Origin: Pedobacter sp. BAL39
GTDB lineage: Bacteria; Bacteroidota; Bacteroidia; Sphingobacteriales; Sphingobacteriaceae
Assembly (NCBI RefSeq): GCF_000170795.1
Contig: NZ_ABCM01000004.1
Span: 1 to 64,000 of the forward strand
DNA: 64,000 nt
Reading direction: 5' to 3'
The position numbers and the translations under genes are program-made. The notes under the pieces were generated by a model. That model had not been told where the DNA came from. It searched no databases and saw only the letters and a program-made list of their open reading frames with translations. How positions within the stretch are numbered: position 1 is the first letter of the stretch; the number at the start of each line of letters is the position of its first letter. Of the stretch, positions 25,393-33,972 are shown piece by piece.

Positions 25393-25998
25393 TCATGAAA
25401 GGAGCGCATTGCGGATAGAGCGCTCCTGTATTTTGCTAAAAAACAAAACAGCAATAACGGCGCCGATCAATGCAGTTAGCATATCCGATTGCGTATCCCA
25501 GATGTCACCCTGAGTGCCTAGGAAGGCATCACCGGACTCCCCGGTATTGATGGAAACAAACCACTCGATTAATTCATAAAAAGCACTGATGGCCAAAGCA
25601 ATACTAACAGTAATAAAGGCAAGCCATTTTTTTCCGTTCACCACATTTTTCCGGATGCACACTTCGCGGATTATCAGTGCCGGCACAAAGCCCTGCACAA
25701 AATGCCCTACCTTATCATAGTTGTTCCTGGATTGTCCGAAGGTCTCCCGCAACCAGTCGAACAATGGCACCTCTGCATAAGTGTAGTGTGCACCAACGAG
25801 CAACACGAGGCAATGGATCAGGATCATAAGGTACGTGAAATCACTCAGCCTGAACTTCTGATAGGTTAGCAACAGGATCAAAACACCAATAAAAGCAGGA
25901 ATAGATTCCAGAAACCAGGTAAAGACCTCCCTACATCCGACGAAAGAAATGATGGCACTGAAGATAAATAAGGACAACAGGAGCAGATGTTTTTTCAT
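25393..25998 (-). CDS. DUF2238 (YjdF-like) inner-membrane protein
   Basis: 201 residues with five or six transmembrane helices. The conserved DUF2238 motifs are present: DKVGHFVQGFVPALIIREVC, SAFYELIEWFVSINTGESGD and AFLGTQGDIWDTQSDMLTAL. The family is a predicted membrane protein of unknown function. It is transcribed alone. Confidence 0.85.
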   Translation of the reverse strand: MKKHLLLLSLFIFSAIISFVGCREVFTWFLESIPAFIGVLILLLTYQKFRLSDFTYLMILIHCLVLLVGAHYTYAEVPLFDWLRETFGQSRNNYDKVGHFVQGFVPALIIREVCIRKNVVNGKKWLAFITVSIALAISAFYELIEWFVSINTGESGDAFLGTQGDIWDTQSDMLTALIGAVIAVLFFSKIQERSIRNALLS

Positions 25999-26249
25999 TG
26001 GGGGTAACGTTGCGTTCCTGCAAGATATAAAAATGAAACGATTTACTACTACAGCGGATTATTTATGAGATATTTGAGATAACGAAATAGAAAAACTAGC
26101 TCTTTTTGAAAAGAGGTGACCGCAGTCATTTTTATTATCGGAATCTAGTGTTAGCTTTGGGATTAATTTAGGCAAAGAACAGCTTGCCCGTTTCGTCAAT
26201 TAAATGAGCTTCATTTAGTCATGACGGATCAACCTAAAAAATTTTGATT

Positions 26250-27755
26250 ATGTATATGACATTATCTGATATCAGTTTTTCCGAGTTCATCAAGGACTTT
26301 AAGCAGGCCTTAAACCACTTGTTTCATGAACAGGAAGACATCAACCTGTTGAGTCAGGAAAGAGGCTTGCCACCATCGGTACTGAAAGGTATTATGGATA
26401 TGCAGCCTTTATCGGTTGCCATTCCAAAAGAATATGGTGGCCGTGGCAGTATCGTCAAGGAATGCCTTGGTGTACTTTCTGCAGCATCATACGAATCGCT
26501 GCCCCTATCGCTAACTTTCGGCATCAACATCGCCCTGTTTCTGGAGCCCATTTCCAAATATGCAGATGAAGGGGTAAGAAAAGAAATTTTTGACCGCTTC
26601 CTGGAGCAGCAGAATATGGGTGGGCTGATGATTACCGAGCCCAGCTATGGCAGTGACGCCCTGAACATGAAAACCCTGAACAGGGAGATCGATGGTGGTT
26701 ACCACATCGAAGGCACCAAACACTGGCAGGGACTGACTGGCATGGCCGACTACTGGCTGATTGCTTCACGTAAGGAGCTGGCAAACGGCGATCTTGGCCG
26801 CGACATCGATTTCTTCATCTGTGATACGGCACAGCCAAAACAGCAGATTGTTGTGGAGGAATATTACGACAACCCCGGTCTTTACATGATTCCTTATGGA
26901 TTGAATAAAGTGGACGTCAACGTTCCTGCAAACTATAAGCTGAATCCGGAAAGTACAGGTATCAAAATGATGCTCGACATTCTGCACCGCAGCAGGATGC
27001 AGTTCCCGGGCATGGGTATGGGTTTCATCACCAGGATGCTGGATGAGGCCATTACACATTGCAGGGAGCGCATTGTCGGAAACTGCAACTTGCTGGGGAT
27101 CGACCAGGTACAGTTCCAGTTGTCAAGAATGCAGTCGGCCTATACCATCTGTTCAGCCATGTGCGCACGCAGCTGTGAAATCAGCGGTATTGAGCACAAC
27201 CTGGCTATGGAAGGACTGGATGCCAATGCAATGAAAGCGGTCGTCACAGACCTGATGCAGGAATCCGCACAGTTGCTCGTACAACTATCGGGCTCTAAAG
27301 GTTACCGCACGAGCCACATTGGTGGACGTGGCATCATGGACAGCAGGCCATTCCAGATTTTTGAAGGATCGAATGAAATGTTGTATGCCCAGATCGCGGA
27401 GATGGTCACCAGACCAATGAAAAAGCAAAAGCTGAACAACTTGTTCGATTTCCTGAAAGACTTCAAAGCAACCGCACAGTCCTGCGAATACTTCAGAAAA
27501 GAACTGTCCTTCAACATCGGCGAGAACCTTTCTCAGCGTAAGCTGGTTGACCTGGGCAGGGTACTTGGCCGCGTCATCTGCATCGGTTACGTGCTCATGC
27601 TCGAAGAAAAAGGCTTCAGAAAAGACCTGGTAGAGAACTGTATTACCACAGTGAGACAAGAGGTTGCTTCGATACTTACTGCTTTCCATTTCGACAATAC
27701 AGTAAAGGTGGTTGAAGATTATTCAGACAACAGCTCCTGGATGGCATTTGCCTAA
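26250..27755 (+). CDS. Acyl-CoA dehydrogenase family flavoprotein
   Basis: 501 residues from the ATG at 26250; a second ATG at 26256 is also possible. Acyl-CoA dehydrogenase features are GLMITEPSYGSDALNMKTLN (FAD/substrate region), TKHWQGLTGMADYWLIASRK, and the C-terminal domain with LSGSKGYRTSHIGGRGIMDS and FQIFEGSNEMLYAQIAEMV. Predicted reaction: alpha,beta-dehydrogenation of an acyl thioester, with FAD and electron-transfer flavoprotein. There are no thioester-pathway neighbours, so the physiological substrate is open. A strong terminator follows. Confidence 0.88.
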   Translation: MYMTLSDISFSEFIKDFKQALNHLFHEQEDINLLSQERGLPPSVLKGIMDMQPLSVAIPKEYGGRGSIVKECLGVLSAASYESLPLSLTFGINIALFLEPISKYADEGVRKEIFDRFLEQQNMGGLMITEPSYGSDALNMKTLNREIDGGYHIEGTKHWQGLTGMADYWLIASRKELANGDLGRDIDFFICDTAQPKQQIVVEEYYDNPGLYMIPYGLNKVDVNVPANYKLNPESTGIKMMLDILHRSRMQFPGMGMGFITRMLDEAITHCRERIVGNCNLLGIDQVQFQLSRMQSAYTICSAMCARSCEISGIEHNLAMEGLDANAMKAVVTDLMQESAQLLVQLSGSKGYRTSHIGGRGIMDSRPFQIFEGSNEMLYAQIAEMVTRPMKKQKLNNLFDFLKDFKATAQSCEYFRKELSFNIGENLSQRKLVDLGRVLGRVICIGYVLMLEEKGFRKDLVENCITTVRQEVASILTAFHFDNTVKVVEDYSDNSSWMAFA

Positions 27756-27792
27756 CCGGGCTTTTAAAACGGATTAAAACATTACAAATACA

Positions 27793-27845
27793 AACGGCTG
27801 TCCGGCATCATCCTTTTGAGGATCAAACCGGACAGCCGTTTTTTT
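27793..27845 (+). terminator. Strong rho-independent terminator
   Basis: AACGGCTGTCCGG pairs with CCGGACAGCCGTT, then T5-7; the loop itself holds a small ATCC/GGAT helix. It ends the acyl-CoA dehydrogenase transcript and may work in both directions for the convergent gene at 27870. Confidence 0.92.
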
Positions 27846-27869
27846 GATATAATCACCGGACAACGTGTC

Positions 27870-28721
27870 TTAGTGCATCAGCTTTTTCAAATAAAGGACC
27901 GGCATGCTGACCGTCGTTTCATCAGACAGCCGGCCGCTAATCTGATGCAGGTCAATCTCTTCGTCTATGCTCAGGGAAACTTTCCCTTCGGTCACGATCT
28001 GCAGACGGTCAACAACATTTTTATGGTTATCTCTGTCATATAGACCAAATACCACTGAGGACTCGTTTGAGGCATGAATTTGCTGGAAACCGCAGGATTG
28101 CAGGCTGGATCTTAAAGAGGTAGCCTCCAGGTCCAGGCTCAGCGTTTCCATCCGATTTCTGCGGATTGCCAGGTCCCTTACACCCTTTGCATCTATTTTC
28201 AGCCGTCCTACGTCAAAAGCTCCCTCCAGTTCCGCACTAACTACATCCCGCATACTGAGGTTCAAAGTATCAGCAGTCATTTCCAGCCCAACTCTATTGA
28301 CTTTCTTCACAGAAATACCGGATACCACAGGCCCATACACAAAGACTTCATAGATATCATAATCACTTTTTGGCTGCTTACCTTTCCAGGAAATCTGTAA
28401 GGTGCCATCCGCATCAACATCCGCAGAGATCGAATCCTTCAAGCCATCCGAAATTTTAATACCGGTATGCTGATCTTTAATGAAGATGAAGGTCCAGGAT
28501 TTCATCATGCCATCTTTAAGTTCCAGCTTGCTGAAAGGCCGGTTGATTGCCACACTTGTCATTCCGCTGGTTGCACTGTCAAAGTGATTTTTCGATTCGT
28601 TCCTAGCCTTATCTTCATCAACACTGACATACCCGGTTTTCGCAGTATATGCAGTGATACTCAACGGCACGAGAAACGCTAAGAAGGCAAATGTGATCAA
28701 TAGTTTATTACTTGTTTTCAT
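27870..28721 (-). CDS. GIN-domain (DUF2807-like) exported protein
   Basis: 283 residues with an N-terminal signal or anchor helix (LLITFAFLAFLVPLSITAYT). A beta-helix-like C-terminal region of short hydrophobic repeats follows (ISVKKVNRVGLEMTADTLNL, ELEGAFDVGRLKIDAKGVRD), typical of GIN/adhesin-head domains. It is the last gene of the leftward operon ATPase - permease - GntR - this gene. Genes of this kind often accompany YtrA-type ABC operons in Bacteroidota. Its role is unknown. Confidence 0.65.
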   Translation of the reverse strand: MKTSNKLLITFAFLAFLVPLSITAYTAKTGYVSVDEDKARNESKNHFDSATSGMTSVAINRPFSKLELKDGMMKSWTFIFIKDQHTGIKISDGLKDSISADVDADGTLQISWKGKQPKSDYDIYEVFVYGPVVSGISVKKVNRVGLEMTADTLNLSMRDVVSAELEGAFDVGRLKIDAKGVRDLAIRRNRMETLSLDLEATSLRSSLQSCGFQQIHASNESSVVFGLYDRDNHKNVVDRLQIVTEGKVSLSIDEEIDLHQISGRLSDETTVSMPVLYLKKLMH

Positions 28722-28765
28722 TTGAATATTTTTTTTTAAAATACACCCTTAAAGCAAAGCTGCGG

Positions 28766-29140
28766 TCAGGAGGTAAAGTGATCTTTAATAAATTGTCCGT
28801 ACAGGGATTCCAGTTCAGGAAACCCGATATCCAGGAGGTAAAGATTTCTGAAAAACACGGGCAGGTCTTCCTCTACGAACTGTGATTTGCGATAGCTTTT
28901 GATCTGCGCAATTGAGTCCGGCGCGATGAAAAAACCAATCCCACGCTTGTTGCTGAGGATATTTCTGTTCTGCAGCAACTCATAGCTACGCATGACGGTA
29001 TTAGGATTCACCTCCAGTGATACCGCCAACTCCCTGACTGATGGTATTTTCTCCTCGATTTTCCAGTTACCAAGCAGGATATGCTCACATGCATAGTCTG
29101 CAATCTGAAGGTAAATGGCCTTATTGTCTCTAAATTCCAT
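28766..29140 (-). CDS. GntR-family (YtrA subfamily) transcriptional regulator
   Basis: 124 residues: a winged helix (IYLQIADYACEHILLGNWKI, VRELAVSLEVNPNTVMRSYE, ILSNKRGIGFFIAPDS) with only a short C-terminal dimerisation segment, the YtrA arrangement. It lies 15 bases downstream of the permease gene in the same operon. It is expected to repress that operon by binding the dyad at 30839-30858. Confidence 0.9.
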   Translation of the reverse strand: MEFRDNKAIYLQIADYACEHILLGNWKIEEKIPSVRELAVSLEVNPNTVMRSYELLQNRNILSNKRGIGFFIAPDSIAQIKSYRKSQFVEEDLPVFFRNLYLLDIGFPELESLYGQFIKDHFTS

Positions 29141-29155
29141 GTTGACAGGTTTAAA

Positions 29156-29998
29156 TTAAACTTCCTTCTCTTTGAGACGGAAGAAGGTAGTGATCGATAA
29201 AAAGACTGCAATGACTATCGTGCTGACCAGCAAAAAAAGATAAGCGGTAAGTTTAGGATCGGAACCGAATGAAGCTGACGCCCTCATCGGTTTCATTCCA
29301 ATCATCCATTGACTAAAACGGATCGTCGTATACCCTACCACCCATAAAAAAATCATACTCACTACTGCCGTTTTAATGTAATGAAAGCGATGAAAATAAA
29401 TGGAGCCGAGAAGAAAAAGACTGGTGATAACCTGCGGAATAAGGAGACTATAGGCTACGGGCCCAGCCTCAAAAAACTCAGCAAAAAACAATCTCGTTAT
29501 GACCGCTCTGTTTTCCAGGCCATGAATTTCATCCCCCTCAGTGGAAAACGTGATGCCTTCCAGCATGTGTCTGATGTAGCTGACAAACCCCAGGTCCGTC
29601 AAATAGAAGATCAGATAAAAACTGCCAACGCTCAACACACCTGTATACAGTACGCTGCACAGCCATTTTTCGAAAGTGGAAGCGGGGATCATCAGTTCGA
29701 TGATGGCCTTTGGTCTCTGTCCCATAGCTGAAAAATAGCCACTTGCAGTAATGCTGATGAAAGCAAAACCAAGTATCAGAAATAATGGAATCCTGAACAA
29801 CATATTGAAATTACCATCCCGGATAACAGTGCCCAAGGGCATATGATTGTCGTCGGTGTATTTTGGCAGGTTAAAAATATAGGTGATGATGATCGCCCCG
29901 GTGACAACCAGCAGGCTGATCAGATAGATCTTGCCGAAATCCAGCCATTGTCTCCTAACCAGCAAGGCAAAGCGGTTGAAATTAAAAATACTGTTCAT
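29156..29998 (-). CDS. ABC transporter permease subunit
   Basis: 280 residues with about six transmembrane helices (IYLISLLVVTGAIIITYIFN, LFLILGFAFISITASGYFSA, VISLFLLGS-type segments and YLFLLVSTIVIAVFLSI). It has no recognisable binding motif of its own. It lies 5 bases downstream of the ATPase gene. It is assigned as a permease from topology and operon position. The substrate is unknown; YtrA-linked ABC systems are often involved in envelope-stress or antimicrobial-peptide responses. Confidence 0.7.
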   Translation of the reverse strand: MNSIFNFNRFALLVRRQWLDFGKIYLISLLVVTGAIIITYIFNLPKYTDDNHMPLGTVIRDGNFNMLFRIPLFLILGFAFISITASGYFSAMGQRPKAIIELMIPASTFEKWLCSVLYTGVLSVGSFYLIFYLTDLGFVSYIRHMLEGITFSTEGDEIHGLENRAVITRLFFAEFFEAGPVAYSLLIPQVITSLFLLGSIYFHRFHYIKTAVVSMIFLWVVGYTTIRFSQWMIGMKPMRASASFGSDPKLTAYLFLLVSTIVIAVFLSITTFFRLKEKEV

Positions 29999-30003
29999 AG
30001 CTG

Positions 30004-30831
30004 TTAGTTAAAGTGTTGTTTAAGTTTACTGTTGCCGCTGATGACTGCATTGAAAAGCAGCTCGATGTCCAGCTTGCTCTCTTCCCCATACTCATTTAGA
30101 AGCATTGCATTGAAACCTGCCAGTGCTGGTTCCGCATAGATGACTTTATCGTCAAGCTCCTTAACTTTTTTAAAGGTCAGTTTACCTGTAATCTCTTCTA
30201 CAGATGCATTTAGGGCGATGCTGCTGTTGTCGAGCATGATCACTGTGTCAATGAGATTGTCCAGGTCACGCACCTGATGTGTGGAGATGATGATGCAGCG
30301 CTCATCAACCAATGCCGCAGCCATGATTTTCCGGAATTGGGCTTTAGAAGGAATATCGAGTCCATTCGTAGGTTCATCCATGATGACCAGTCTCGCCTGT
30401 GTAGCCAGGCCGAAGGCGATGATAAATTTCTTTTTCTGTCCATAAGACATGTCCACCAGTTTGTTGCTGAGTGGAATATCAAACTCCTTCAGCAGCTCCT
30501 CAAGGTAACGTTCATCAAAACGCGGATAGAACGGTGCATTGGCCTTGATGTAAGCACCAATCTTCAGGGACGGCAAATGAAACTCTTCAGGAATGAAACA
30601 GATGTCAGACAGCATTGCAGGATGCCTTTTTGCAGGGTCATAGCCCATCACTTCCAATCTGCCGCTTTTTGCATAAACGAGGCCTGCAATATTCTTCAGT
30701 AAGCTGGACTTACCGGCACCATTTTTACCAAGCAGGCCGTAGATGTGACCGGCACTGAGTTGTACATTCATGTCCCTGAAAAGCAATTGCTGCCTGGGAT
30801 ATCCAAAATTAAGATCGCTAATTTTTATCAT
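30004..30831 (-). CDS. ABC transporter ATP-binding subunit
   Basis: 275 residues. Walker A is GLLGKNGAGKSSLLK, the signature region is VDMSYGQKKKFIIAFGLATQ, Walker B is LVIMDEPTNGLD and the switch His is in IIISTHQVRDLDNLID. A C-terminal extension of about 70 residues follows the core. It is the first gene of the leftward four-gene operon, with the predicted GntR operator just upstream. Confidence 0.93.
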   Translation of the reverse strand: MIKISDLNFGYPRQQLLFRDMNVQLSAGHIYGLLGKNGAGKSSLLKNIAGLVYAKSGRLEVMGYDPAKRHPAMLSDICFIPEEFHLPSLKIGAYIKANAPFYPRFDERYLEELLKEFDIPLSNKLVDMSYGQKKKFIIAFGLATQARLVIMDEPTNGLDIPSKAQFRKIMAAALVDERCIIISTHQVRDLDNLIDTVIMLDNSSIALNASVEEITGKLTFKKVKELDDKVIYAEPALAGFNAMLLNEYGEESKLDIELLFNAVISGNSKLKQHFN

Positions 30832-30838
30832 ACACTAC

Positions 30839-30858
30839 TGTATTAGTTAAATAATACA
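30839..30858. promoter_or_regulatory. Candidate GntR (YtrA-type) operator
   Basis: TGTATTA-GTTAAA-TAATACA is a perfect 7-base inverted repeat 8 bases upstream of the ABC ATPase ATG. On the minus strand TAGTGTAT occurs twice around it, as expected for a GntR half-site. Confidence 0.55.
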
Positions 30859-31017
30859 CTAAAGTATTTACTGATCATGAATAATCCAAATTATTTTTGA
30901 TAATAAAACATTAGCTATCAACATGAAACATTGAAAAAGATAGCTCAAGCGATCAGAAACACTCTTTTCCATTATTTCGATTTGTTCCATTTACTTAAAA
31001 AAATGTAGACTCGGTAA

Positions 31018-31899
31018 ATGCCGAACAAGGAAAAGCGAAGGAGACAGTCAAGCCAGTATGATAAAATCATCAGGGAAAACATGGAGGTTACCCTTCCCGA
31101 GGTGATCAGAGAGGTCTTAGGACTGGAGATCCTTCTAAGCGAGGAGTTACCAGATGATGTACAACATACCAGGGAAAGAAAACCGGACGCGCTGAAAAAG
31201 GTAACAGATATACAGGGAAATACCTTCGTCCTGCATATTGAGTTTCAGGTAGAAGACGAGAAAGAAATGGTATATCGTATGGCAGAGTATAGCATCATGC
31301 TGATGCGCAGGTATCAGTTACCGGTCAAACAGTATGTCATCTTCTTAAAGGACACAAAACCGCGGATGCCTACAGGACTGAAGACGCCAAAACTGGTATA
31401 CAGCTTTGATCTCATCAGGATTGCTGAAATCAGCTACAAATTATTTATTAAATCAGACAACCCGGAAGTAAAAATGCTGGCCGTTTTGGCTAACTTTGAT
31501 GAGGCAGACCGTGAGGGGGCATTGACATCAATCATTACAGGTTTGTTATCCCATTCAAAAGGCGACTTTGCGGAGCGCAGGCATTTTAAACAATTGCGTA
31601 TCTTTATGCAGCTACGCAGCAGTATTGAACAACATTTTGATAAAGTTATGGACTCAGTAAGCACATTTTTCAAAGAAGAGAACGACTACTTTTACCGAAA
31701 AGGGGAAGCGCGTGGTGAAATTAAAGGGGAAGCGAAGGGAGAAGCTAAGGGAGAAGCCAAGGGAGAGGCAAAAAAAAGCCGTGCAGTTGTAGAAAACTTA
31801 ATCGCGAAGTTAGGCTTCAGCGACGAGCAGGCTGCTGAAATTGCGGAAGTAACCGTGGATTTTGTAAAAGACATTCGTGCTGGACGAAGGACAAAGTAG
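31018..31899 (+). CDS. Rpn-like / PD-(D/E)XK nuclease-family transposase-like protein
   Basis: 293 residues. The N-terminal part reads IIRENMEVTLPEVIREVLGL, with RERKPDALKKV, then FVLHIEFQVEDEKEMVYRMA and SIMLMRRYQLPVKQYVIFLK. This is the D...E-x-Q type nuclease core of recombination-promoting nucleases and related transposase-like proteins. The C-terminus carries a run of KGEA repeats followed by a helical tail. Such proteins are scattered in many Bacteroidota genomes. No inverted repeats were seen around it, so mobility of this copy is not shown. Confidence 0.7.
   Translation: MPNKEKRRRQSSQYDKIIRENMEVTLPEVIREVLGLEILLSEELPDDVQHTRERKPDALKKVTDIQGNTFVLHIEFQVEDEKEMVYRMAEYSIMLMRRYQLPVKQYVIFLKDTKPRMPTGLKTPKLVYSFDLIRIAEISYKLFIKSDNPEVKMLAVLANFDEADREGALTSIITGLLSHSKGDFAERRHFKQLRIFMQLRSSIEQHFDKVMDSVSTFFKEENDYFYRKGEARGEIKGEAKGEAKGEAKGEAKKSRAVVENLIAKLGFSDEQAAEIAEVTVDFVKDIRAGRRTK
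31699..31770 (+). repeat. Six 12-base in-frame repeats coding KGEA/RGEI
   Basis: Six consecutive 12-base units inside the Rpn-like gene encode KGEA-RGEI-KGEA-KGEA-KGEA-KGEA. The last four (31723-31770) differ only at a few third or purine positions. Because the unit is a multiple of three, gain or loss changes linker length without a frameshift. Confidence 0.85.
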
Positions 31900-31932
31900 C
31901 AGCCTTGATGTGAAGGCTGCCAAGAGGAGTTT

Positions 31933-32661
31933 TCAGAGCCCGGCCTTACCTTTCATCCAGTAAGCTTCTGTCCGGATATTTTTTACAGCTACCCCCATAT
32001 GTCTTAGTGTCCTTTTTACATGCTGGATGGATGCTGCATTTCCGATGAGGTAAAAAATGCCCTGATGAAAAATATGCGGATAACCCGTCTTCATTGCATG
32101 CAATGATGCCGCAGCATAACGGCCGGGATCATCCGGGTTTTTTGTTACGGTCTTCAGACGCATCCCCAATCGTGCCGGCAGGGCCAGATTTTCTTCCGAA
32201 AGTTCCAGAACGCCGGTGTAGTGCTGATCCGCAGCATGGATTTCTTCTCTGAGCAACTTAAACAGTCCCAGTGCAGTTTCATCGCCGAAAAAAAAGTGGA
32301 ACTGATGATCCGGCTGGTAAAGTTTACGCCCCCGGGGAATCACCATCTTCAGAACCTCTCCAACTTTCAGCCGACTGATAAAGTCGCTGCCAGGCCCATT
32401 TCCATGCAAATGGATGAGGATTTCGCAGGTACCTTCCTGTGCGTCAAAAGCACTTGGCGTATAATGCCGGAAGTCATTGTCGTTGACACGGAAATCGATA
32501 GCATAGCCGGGATGGAAATCCAATCCCTGGAAATCACCGGACAGGTTCAGCTGACATAATGTATCCGTCAGCAGTGTAACCGAGCTGACCCTAACCGTCA
32601 GATATTTTGAGGCAAGGACGCTTTCCATCGCATCACCAAGCCACTTTGGAACTCTGGGCAT
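31933..32661 (-). CDS. Siderophore-interacting protein (FAD-binding ferric reductase family)
   Basis: 242 residues with the SIP layout: an N-terminal FAD-binding barrel (VTLLTDTLCQLNLSGDFQGL, GYAIDFRVNDNDFRHYTPSA) and a C-terminal NAD(P)H-like domain (FFFGDETALGLFKLLRE, FYLIGNAASIQHVKRTLRHM, GVAVKNIRTEAYWMKGKAGL). Family members reduce ferric siderophores in the cytoplasm to release iron. Its ATG is 4 bases after the stop of a 36-codon ORF on the same strand. Confidence 0.9.
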   Translation of the reverse strand: MPRVPKWLGDAMESVLASKYLTVRVSSVTLLTDTLCQLNLSGDFQGLDFHPGYAIDFRVNDNDFRHYTPSAFDAQEGTCEILIHLHGNGPGSDFISRLKVGEVLKMVIPRGRKLYQPDHQFHFFFGDETALGLFKLLREEIHAADQHYTGVLELSEENLALPARLGMRLKTVTKNPDDPGRYAAASLHAMKTGYPHIFHQGIFYLIGNAASIQHVKRTLRHMGVAVKNIRTEAYWMKGKAGL

Positions 32662-32665
32662 ATCC

Positions 32666-32776
32666 TTAGCTGAAACTATTTAGGTAAGCACCTAAAGTAT
32701 ATATAGCAACACCTGTGAGGATCACTGCTGCAATGACCAGTCGTTTTGCCTTATTTTTTGTATTTTCTTCCTCCAT
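32666..32776 (-). CDS. 36-residue membrane miniprotein upstream of the SIP gene
   Basis: Reads MEEENTKNKAKRLVIAAVIL then TGVAIYTLGAYLNSFS: a charged N-terminus and one transmembrane helix. The stop is 4 bases before the SIP ATG, so the two are probably translationally coupled. It was found by reading the gap. No family is recognised. Confidence 0.55.
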   Translation of the reverse strand: MEEENTKNKAKRLVIAAVILTGVAIYTLGAYLNSFS

Positions 32777-32854
32777 AACGCTCTTGTTTTTACTGGTACA
32801 AAACAACGTCATGAAAGCTTGCCAAACAATGAAGAATTCGCAGTGTTGATTGGA

Positions 32855-33718
32855 CTATTTGCGGTATCTCTGACGGAATTGCAACGGAGGCATACTTTCT
32901 ACCTTACTAAACAAACGGATAAAATAGGTATGGTCCTGATACCCCAGCGCATGAGCAATTTCCTTTACGGTGTTCTCTGTATAAAACAACATCCGTTTCG
33001 CCTCCAAAATGATCTCCTGCTGAATCCAGAAACTCACCGGGCTGCCGGTTACCTGCTTGACAGCCTCATTCAGATACGAAGGACTAAGATTTAGTGCTTC
33101 CGCATATTCCGAAGGACTTTTCATTACCCTGAAGCTGATCATCAACAGGCTGCGAAACTGTTTTGTAATCGTATAAATACGCAGGTTGTTTTGCTCAGGC
33201 AGCTGTGCACGGTCTTTGTAATGTGCGGCAACAATTCCAACTACTGCATCGGTGGCACCGCGCAGCATGGCGTTGTAAACATTTCCGGAACCTTTCTGCA
33301 TTTCAAGAGTATGAAGTAATAGTATAGCAGAGCGGATCAGGAAGGCTGACTCTTCATTCAGCGGTATCGGGGAAGGCTCAGTATAGATATCGTGTAATAC
33401 CGGACGAAAATGTTCGTTTACCCATGCAGTATCCAGCGCAATCACCCATCCCCTAGTATCTTCAACTGAAATCCCGTAATGCACCTGACCGGGAAGAATG
33501 GCCATTACAGATGGGCCACTTGAACCAATTTCTTTAAAATCCACCATCATCCTGCCATGCCCCTCTTCCTGGAACATGATGATGTAGTGGTCATCGCGGT
33601 GCGCTGACATCAGCGAAAAATTCTCTGCATCAGCCCTGTCCACCCTGCTGACCTCCAGCCCGGATAGATTTTTTTCCTGCATGGAAAAGGTAGGGATCAC
33701 TGATCGCTTTTTTGCCAT
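32855..33718 (-). CDS. AraC-family transcriptional regulator
   Basis: 287 residues from MAKKRSVIPTFSMQEKNLSG (33718). The N-terminal cupin-like ligand domain (VSRVDRADAENFSLMSAHRD, HYIIMFQEEGHGRMMVDFKE) is followed by a C-terminal double HTH (SPSEYAEALNLSPSYLNEAV, VKEIAHALGYQDHTYFIRLF). It lies upstream of the SIP mini-operon on the same strand, with a 78-base gap, and may regulate it. In Pedobacter-like genomes AraC plus SIP pairs are common. Confidence 0.9.
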   Translation of the reverse strand: MAKKRSVIPTFSMQEKNLSGLEVSRVDRADAENFSLMSAHRDDHYIIMFQEEGHGRMMVDFKEIGSSGPSVMAILPGQVHYGISVEDTRGWVIALDTAWVNEHFRPVLHDIYTEPSPIPLNEESAFLIRSAILLLHTLEMQKGSGNVYNAMLRGATDAVVGIVAAHYKDRAQLPEQNNLRIYTITKQFRSLLMISFRVMKSPSEYAEALNLSPSYLNEAVKQVTGSPVSFWIQQEIILEAKRMLFYTENTVKEIAHALGYQDHTYFIRLFSKVESMPPLQFRQRYRK

Positions 33719-33918
33719 ATTTGTTAACATACCGCGCCAGGCTTTACCAGACGCTGCGCAAATAAAGGGAATAAATTGCCGGCAAAGATAGACGATTCAG
33801 GGTAAAGACTGGACAAATCAAGGTAAAACCAAGGACAAAGATCATCGCAGCCGGAAATCAATCCATTAATGGCCAATCAACAGAATGCAAGCAACTACAT
33901 TTAAACCAAGATAACCAA

Positions 33919-33952
33919 AAAGGGCTGAATCCATTGTCGGATTCAGCCCTTT
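33919..33952 (-). terminator. Terminator of the GH92 gene
   Basis: AAAGGGCTGAATCC / GGATTCAGCCCTTT, a perfect 14-base stem with a 6-base loop. On the minus strand it is followed by TTTTTGG. It lies just after the leftward GH92 stop. Confidence 0.9.
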
Positions 33953-33972
33953 CGGAATGAGTATTGTCGTAA

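Noticed and set aside
31899..31920. GCAGCCTT/AAGGCTGC hairpin after the Rpn-like gene
   Set aside because: A good stem, but no T-run follows on either strand close enough to call a rho-independent terminator.
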